Of a stretch of 64,000 nt of DNA, positions 60,501 through 64,000 are shown in pieces. Origin of the DNA: G963662655 sp963666875 (GTDB taxonomy: Bacteria; Cloacimonadota; Cloacimonadia; Cloacimonadales; JAIOQZ01); contig CAXXPU010000018.1 in the NCBI GenBank assembly GCA_963666875.2, positions 166,474 through 230,473 of the forward strand, in the 5' to 3' direction. The notes beneath the pieces are model-generated. The model saw only the letters and a program-made list of their open reading frames with translations, did no database searches and was not told the origin of the DNA. Position 1 is the first letter of the stretch, and every line of letters starts with the position of its first letter. Both the position numbers and the translations under genes were made by a program.

Positions 60501-61359
60501 CGAATCACCAAGCAATTTCGACCTTGTTTCTCCCGAGAATGACGATGTCTGCGACAGACTCGACATCCTCTTCAACTGGGAAGCCGCGATCGACCCCACG
60601 CCGGGTGACTCTGTGCTCTACCGGCTGGAAATACGCGACACGCCGGAAATCGAGCGCACCGTGCTGACCGTCGATGACATCAATTCCAACACTTACCGTA
60701 TCGCTGGCGGTATTCTGGAAGACGATTCCGATTACTGGTGGCGGGTTGTCGCGTACGATACGCAAGGGCACGAGACATATTCGAACCAGCAGAACTGGAT
60801 GTTCTCCACATTCGTGCTCAATTCACCGAATGCATTCAGTCTCACATATCCTGCCAATCAGACAACTATCGAGGTCACCAGCATCCAGTTCCAGTGGGAA
60901 GAAGCGACCGATCCCGATCCGGGCGACACCATCGAATACACCGTATTGCTCGATACGACCGCCGCGTTCAGCGATCCCGATTCGATCCATGTCGCCGAAC
61001 CGCACGTCTATTCACCGTTCCTGCGACCGGGAAATCTCTATTTCTGGAAGGTGATCGCTTGCGATAGTTACGGTCTGAAAAAATCCAGTGCGGTATATCG
61101 CTTCTACGTCGATGAGGACGCCCGACCACGTACACCGATCAGCTTCGAGATCGAAACCTCCGGCAACGACCTGCTCGTATCGTGGGAAGCTGTTCCAGGC
61201 GCCGACCTCTATCACATCTATCGCTCGCAACTACCCTATTCCGGATTCGTCGAGATCGGCACCTCACCGACCAACGAATACACCGACACAGACGTCGATC
61301 TTTCCCAGAATTACTTCTACTACATCATTGTGGAAGATCTGGAATATCGCTGGAGATAG
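57526..61359 (+). CDS. Large secreted right-handed beta-helix protein with C-terminal Fn3 domains
   Basis: A 1277-residue protein with a signal peptide (MKHVTFFLVLLALVNCMTG). About five imperfect repeats of about 175 residues follow. Each opens with a WxNxGIPY-type segment, then LTIxxGxEL, an IGHSSSS(T)Y motif, FTG...PGxWxGIxF, and an NCxFxYGG block. Parallel beta-helix (PbH1) rungs lie between. Near residue 960 NWWGSADGPTT ends the helix, followed by two or three fibronectin-type-III-like domains (FNWEAAIDPTPGDSVLYRLEI, FQWEEATDPDPGDTIEYTV, VSWEAVPGADLYHIYRS). Probably a surface adhesin or polysaccharide-active protein. AAAGGAG precedes ATG 57526. No T9SS-type sorting tail is seen. Confidence 0.85.
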   Translation: MKHVTFFLVLLALVNCMTGETVVNQNITSSETWTLAGSPYIIQSNITINGTALPVLTIEAGVEVRIDPDRYIIVGHNSSELYAGGLCVMGTDGLPVVFTSTEVDPQPGDWAYIRFYNEILEDETQINHAHFMYGGSGSNAMVSINNCSPDFISCTFSDCANIGVNNTNNTDSATFTDCTFDNCGSYPLSIPVNFTCRVGSTNIFTDNGVQMIRVFDDVINTEQVWTNPGIPYHITENIIVYYCEEPFTIEDGCELVFAPARYMQIGHGSSSSLTGSIHANDATFRGETGTAGEWYGISFQSYSIDNSFTNCIFRDGGYSWEAMMLVQPAPVVFDQCVIENVSGYGIKANDNSEVTMTNTEISGCTSPMMIYPSNANGLGGGNTYHDNTDNTIHLHDDTIMQDVYLRNQGIPFKALNNIHVRSTASPTLTIQYGTEIQFDTGKILDIGHSSSSTYIGTLVANGVTFTGYNATPGSWTGIVFNNYESDHSILNGCTIQYAGGTSNRSIFINRCNVTVTGCEVLDGQGDGIYVNDTSAPSISGNQISGCSDFPLSMYINDIGCIGEDNNFTGNGIDAIEVRSGTVEQSAIWSDCGVPYRITGNSNVYSTQNPHLEIQSGCEIQLADSSTLTIGHSSSSTYLGSISAQNVLFTSIDDTQRTNGLLFNDNADDELCILNHCTFEYAGGSYQAAIYIKYSNPRISDCVFRNNDQYGIRIDRISRPEIADCTFQNNGSYPITLSATNVHCLHAGNQFIDNGIDRIYVEGDAIEESVIWINQGIPFEITGNVNVFKPGGTAILTISSGCRLAFGANVQLSIGHQTVTSYLGGLIADGVIFTGLEPTPGYWIGIIFCRHADDNNCILENCLVEYGGANQANVQFYDTPGSVNGCGIHQSANHGIRCYGSNATPTITNSCIIYNQTGIYCESNGNPLIGGASGNANAIVGNTLYGVNNTSTGIDIDATYNWWGSADGPTTSRTGDGVSDHVLYDPWLTTPLTESPSNFDLVSPENDDVCDRLDILFNWEAAIDPTPGDSVLYRLEIRDTPEIERTVLTVDDINSNTYRIAGGILEDDSDYWWRVVAYDTQGHETYSNQQNWMFSTFVLNSPNAFSLTYPANQTTIEVTSIQFQWEEATDPDPGDTIEYTVLLDTTAAFSDPDSIHVAEPHVYSPFLRPGNLYFWKVIACDSYGLKKSSAVYRFYVDEDARPRTPISFEIETSGNDLLVSWEAVPGADLYHIYRSQLPYSGFVEIGTSPTNEYTDTDVDLSQNYFYYIIVEDLEYRWR

Positions 61360-61442
61360 AAACGCTCATCCTGGCCATCCTTCGACTTCGCTCAGGATAA
61401 CACACATGCGGGAGAAGGAACGGTTGGTTTAATATGCATGTT

Positions 61443-61469
61443 AGCCCAGGACGCGAGTTCTGGGCTTTT
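61443..61469 (+). terminator. Terminator after the beta-helix protein
   Basis: AGCCCAG/CTGGGCT stem, 10-nt loop, followed by TTTTAT. Confidence 0.7.
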
Positions 61470-61482
61470 ATATGGTCATTCG

Positions 61483-61534
61483 GAAATCGACTTTCGAATG
61501 TGTTGCGCCAGCAACTCTTCTGAATGTTGATTTC
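61483..61534 (+). repeat. BIME-like palindromic repeat, copy F
   Basis: Outer stem GAAATCGAC/GTTGATTTC (one G-T), boxes TTTCGAATGT and TTCTGAATGT, inner hairpin GTTGC-GCCA-GCAAC. The loop GCCA is the same as in copies A and B, but the stem differs on both strands. Confidence 0.75.
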
Positions 61535-61549
61535 ATTTCCACACGTTCA

Positions 61550-61597
61550 GGTATAACATTCGGAAGAGCCGCAAGCGGCACATTCAGAAGTCATACC
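61550..61597 (-). repeat. BIME-like palindromic repeat, copy G
   Basis: Outer stem GGTATAAC/GTCATACC (one mismatch), boxes ACATTCGGAAG and ACATTCAGAAG, inner stem GCCGC-AA-GCGGC. Inverted relative to copy F, 15 bp away. Confidence 0.75.
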
Positions 61598-61682
61598 CAG
61601 GTCACGCGCACAAGAATAAGATGGAAAACGGAAATCTCGACAAATCCGAGCCGCTTGAAACAATTCGTCCCGGGTAACAACG

Positions 61683-62876
61683 ATGAGCGATATCAAGGAC
61701 AAACTGAAGCTGCTGGGCTTGAAGCTGACTCCAAGGGAGAAGCGCGAGCCCAAGCCGGTCACCTTCCGTCTGGGCGACCACCTGGAAGGTCGGTACATCG
61801 ATACGCCCAGTGGCAGCATCTTCGTGCGGGAGACGCTGATTCCGAAAGACTACGCGCATGGCTGGCTCTCCCCCATCCGTTATCCTGAAAAAACCAACCT
61901 GCTTGATCGCTACGCCCGGATCGAAGAACCGATCGAGCCGCACCGCGTGGTCTATATCGATACCGAGACGACCGGTCTGGCGGGTGGAACCGGCACCTAC
62001 GCGTTCATGGTCGGTGTCGGTCGCTTTATCGATGATGGTTTCTTTCTGCGTCAATACGTGATGGCGGACCCGTGCGAGGAGATTTGCCTGATCGAGGCGC
62101 TGGACAACGAATTTCAAGACGCCCGTGCCACCGTGTCGTTCAACGGCAAGTCCTTCGACATCCCGCTGCTGGAGAGCCGGTTCACCATCTGTGGATTCCC
62201 CTCGCCCTTCGACGACATGCACCATTACGACCTCCTGCACCCCGCGCGACGACTGTGGAAAAACCGCTCCGATACCTGCCAGCTCAGCGCACTCGAGTAC
62301 TTCATCCTCGGCATCGTCCGGTCGGAAGAGGACATCCCGGGCTACATGATCCCACAGCTCTATTTCGACTTCCTCAAGACGCGCGACACAGAATTCTTCG
62401 AGGGCGTCCTCTACCACAATCGAGAGGACATCGTCAGTCTGGCGGCGTTCCATCAGCTTATCGCCGCGATACTGGAGAATCCCGATGCATTCGACGAGAA
62501 GATCCTAGATCGATTCGAATTGGGCAAATTCTACGAGAATATTGATGAAAACGATCGTGCGCGCGCGCAGTATGAAAAAGTTACCGAGCCGGTCGATGGC
62601 TTGAAACCGCGTTATTCCATGCTCTGCAAGCGGATGGGAGACCTCGCAATGGCGGTATCGATCTGGCTGCAGGAGTGCGACTCCGAATACGCCCTGCTGG
62701 AGCTCGCCAAGCACTACGAACACAAAGAAAATGACTACGATCAGGCAATTCGATTCACGATGAAATTGATTGAATTGGATAAGGATAACCGTCGTCTGGA
62801 AGAGAACAGCGTGCGGCTATTACGCCTTCAAAAGAAGCTTGAGGTGTTAAAATACAGTGGGAATGCTCTGTATTGA
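61683..62876 (+). CDS. YprB-like RNase H-fold 3'-5' exonuclease with C-terminal TPR-like helices
   Basis: A 397-residue protein. The DEDD exonuclease core is at about residues 95-265: YIDTETTGLAGGTGTYAF (first Asp and Glu), SFNGKSFDIPLLESRF (second Asp), HHYDLLHPARRLW, and YHNREDIVSL (final Asp). The C-terminal 120 residues are helical and TPR-like (RYSMLCKRMGDLAMAVSIW). Relatives are of the PF13482 ribonuclease-H-like class. Substrate unknown. ATG 61683 lies just after the repeat block; no strong ribosome-binding site (CGGGTAAC). Confidence 0.82.
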   Translation: MSDIKDKLKLLGLKLTPREKREPKPVTFRLGDHLEGRYIDTPSGSIFVRETLIPKDYAHGWLSPIRYPEKTNLLDRYARIEEPIEPHRVVYIDTETTGLAGGTGTYAFMVGVGRFIDDGFFLRQYVMADPCEEICLIEALDNEFQDARATVSFNGKSFDIPLLESRFTICGFPSPFDDMHHYDLLHPARRLWKNRSDTCQLSALEYFILGIVRSEEDIPGYMIPQLYFDFLKTRDTEFFEGVLYHNREDIVSLAAFHQLIAAILENPDAFDEKILDRFELGKFYENIDENDRARAQYEKVTEPVDGLKPRYSMLCKRMGDLAMAVSIWLQECDSEYALLELAKHYEHKENDYDQAIRFTMKLIELDKDNRRLEENSVRLLRLQKKLEVLKYSGNALY

Positions 62877-63182
62877 ACACCGGGTGATTTATCTCAAACG
62901 TAATTCTATGGAAACAGGCAGTCGAACCAGACATAGGCTTCCGATGCTTGTCATTCGATTCCAGTGATTGAATACTCAACTGTAGTGCTTTTTCTTCGAT
63001 GGATTTCTTGAACGATCCCTATGGATTTCACTGTCACGATTTTATATCTCATTTTCTTCTATGCTCCCTCCACCGTAAAACGACCTCATCGTAATCATCG
63101 AGAACAATGAGAACCGGTTCCGGGCAATGACGATATGGGGATAATTTCTGAATACTCCGGAGATAGCACAACCTCAAAATCG
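62877..63182. other. Intergenic region, nothing recognised
   Basis: This 306-bp gap between convergent genes is AT-rich. No ORF with a start signal, no strong hairpin with a T-run and none of the window's repeat families were found in it. Confidence 0.5.
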
Positions 63183-64000
63183 TTACTCGTGTATTTTTCC
63201 GTTAAAACTTTCTGCCCAAGCTTGTACACGTTCGAACACATTATCCTGATTATACTCGTCTTCAATGATCTTACGTGCAGTTTCACCCATTTGAATCGCG
63301 AGTTCCGGTTCATCAAGCAGTCGGATTATAGACTCCGCAAGTTTGTCGGTTTCAAACGCCTGCACGAGCAATCCGTTCTTCTCGTGTCTCACAAGCTCAT
63401 CAACAGCCGTATTATCAAAACCGATGCAGGCAAGACCGTTTGCCATGGCTTCTTGAACCACATTCGGCAAGCCTTCCCAGCGGGAGGATAAAATAAAGAA
63501 ACTTGCGCTTTGCAGATCATCCGTGAGATTGGGCGAAAAACCGGCAAGATCGACATGTTGCTGAAGCTTCAAATCGTTGATTAGGTGCTGCAAATTTTCT
63601 TTCTCGCTGCCCTCGCCGAAGATTTTTAACCGTACATTCGGGTGTTGTTGCGTAACCTTCTTCCAAGCTGTTATCAGCAGATCGAATCCTTTCTGGTATT
63701 CCAAACGACCGGCAGCGATAACCACCGGCGGCTGCTTTTTATTTTGAGAGATTTCAGGAATTTCCAATCCGTTCGGTATCACCTGGATGGGGATATCATA
63801 CCGATTGCAAATAACCTCCATCGGTTTTACGGTACCCCTGTCCGTTTACAAGTACGGCGGTCACGAGGTTCTTGAATACCCAGCGATTTATCAAGGATGG
63901 CTTTACCGGAAACGGCAGACCCCGACGATAATACAACTTGAATGGCGAGAAAAAGATATGGCAGATTGCCGCAAGCTTTACGGACTTCGATCCGTTAACG
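63183..64000 (-). CDS. Family 4 glycosyltransferase, partial at the window end and frameshifted as read
   Basis: The last 212 residues read cleanly from 63821 down: IPNGLEIPE, VVIAAGRLEYQKGFDLLITAWKKV, KIFGEGSEKENL, and the GT-B donor-site Glu region SRWEGLPNVVQEAMANGLACIGFD. Upstream sequence to the window edge continues the N-terminal domain in another frame (VNGSKSVKLAAICHIFFSPF). The two join if one G of the GGGG run near 63836 is removed. Probably transfers a sugar from a nucleotide donor in polysaccharide or glycolipid synthesis. The start lies beyond 64000. Confidence 0.8.

Larger units (their letters stand above)
61360..61682 (+). other. Repeat-filled intergenic region
   Basis: This 323-bp gap holds a short family-2 core (ATCCTTCGACTTCGCTCAGG and AT, 61377-61398), a terminator and an inverted pair of BIME-like repeats. 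No gene is seen. Confidence 0.6.

Noticed and set aside
61200..61359. Type IX secretion sorting domain at the end of the beta-helix protein
   Set aside because: The protein ends inside an Fn3-like domain with LEYRWR; no C-terminal sorting motif is visible.
1..64000. CRISPR array, tRNA, rRNA or phage genes
   Set aside because: No regularly spaced direct repeats with unique spacers, no cloverleaf or rRNA segments and no phage structural genes were recognised.

Overview
The window looks like a chromosome segment of an anaerobic diderm bacterium. Signs of an outer membrane and LPS are an LpxH-type hydrolase, a TonB-dependent receptor, a Wzi-like barrel, a patatin-POTRA-barrel protein and several lipoprotein or signal-peptide proteins. 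Signs of anaerobic life are a large multisubunit [FeFe]-hydrogenase operon and a radical SAM/Memo/AMMECR1 set. The gene mix would fit an FCB-type or candidate-phylum fermenter; that placement is inference, because no rRNA is present. Good promoters have the form TTGACA-N16/17-TATAAT, and ATGA/TTGA overlaps make most gene runs look like operons.

Layout: 1-7.8 kb holds a nitroreductase, adenosine deaminase, a membrane protein, Mfd and an orphan ABC-type binding protein. 8.2-15.8 kb is a co-directional block of exported or envelope proteins: DUF4159, LpxH-like, two cyclophilin-type proteins, a membrane-anchored AmmeMemoRadiSam radical SAM protein, a membrane spermidine-synthase-like protein and a Memo-AMMECR1 lipoprotein. 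15.9-19.7 kb holds an epimerase, an ABC ATPase and a TonB receptor. 21.5-28.9 kb holds metabolic and sensor genes (N-formylglutamate amidohydrolase, Asd, RadC, SagB-type oxidase, TPR-PAS sensor). 29.1-33.2 kb (minus strand) is lepA, NYN-cold-shock and MATE, all carrying one- or two-base insertions that look like assembly errors. 33.7-35.8 kb is umuDC with a palindromic tandem operator candidate. 35.8-43.2 kb holds sensors, a transglutaminase-like protein and a Wzi-like barrel. 43.4-49.4 kb holds Udk, GAF/degenerate-GGDEF, Hsp20, a TrmJ-like methyltransferase, the patatin barrel, DUF486 and a CPBP protease. 49.7-56.9 kb is the hydrogenase operon. The end holds CrcB, a 1277-residue beta-helix surface protein, a YprB-like exonuclease and a partial glycosyltransferase.

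The strongest result is an IS110-family element (19995-21374). Its bridge RNA can be read directly. The target loop carries two 9-nt guides that exactly match the two sides of the insertion site. The donor loop carries guides matching the element's own right and left ends, all around a CT core. Joining the two ends would create a TTGACG-N17-TATATT promoter in front of this RNA, and the donor-loop stem covers the transposase start codon. The target is the core of a dispersed host repeat, so the element is nested inside a roughly 310-bp MITE-like element whose intact sister copy lies at 7878-8187.

Other structure: a second, BIME-like repeat family has seven copies, with variable but self-complementary outer and inner stems around a fixed TTCYGAATGT box. 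Three sensor proteins each end in a histidine-kinase dimerisation/phosphoacceptor module and have no ATPase domain, and share a C-terminal acidic tail. A 54-bp duplication of the umuC start carries a perfect fold-back hairpin.
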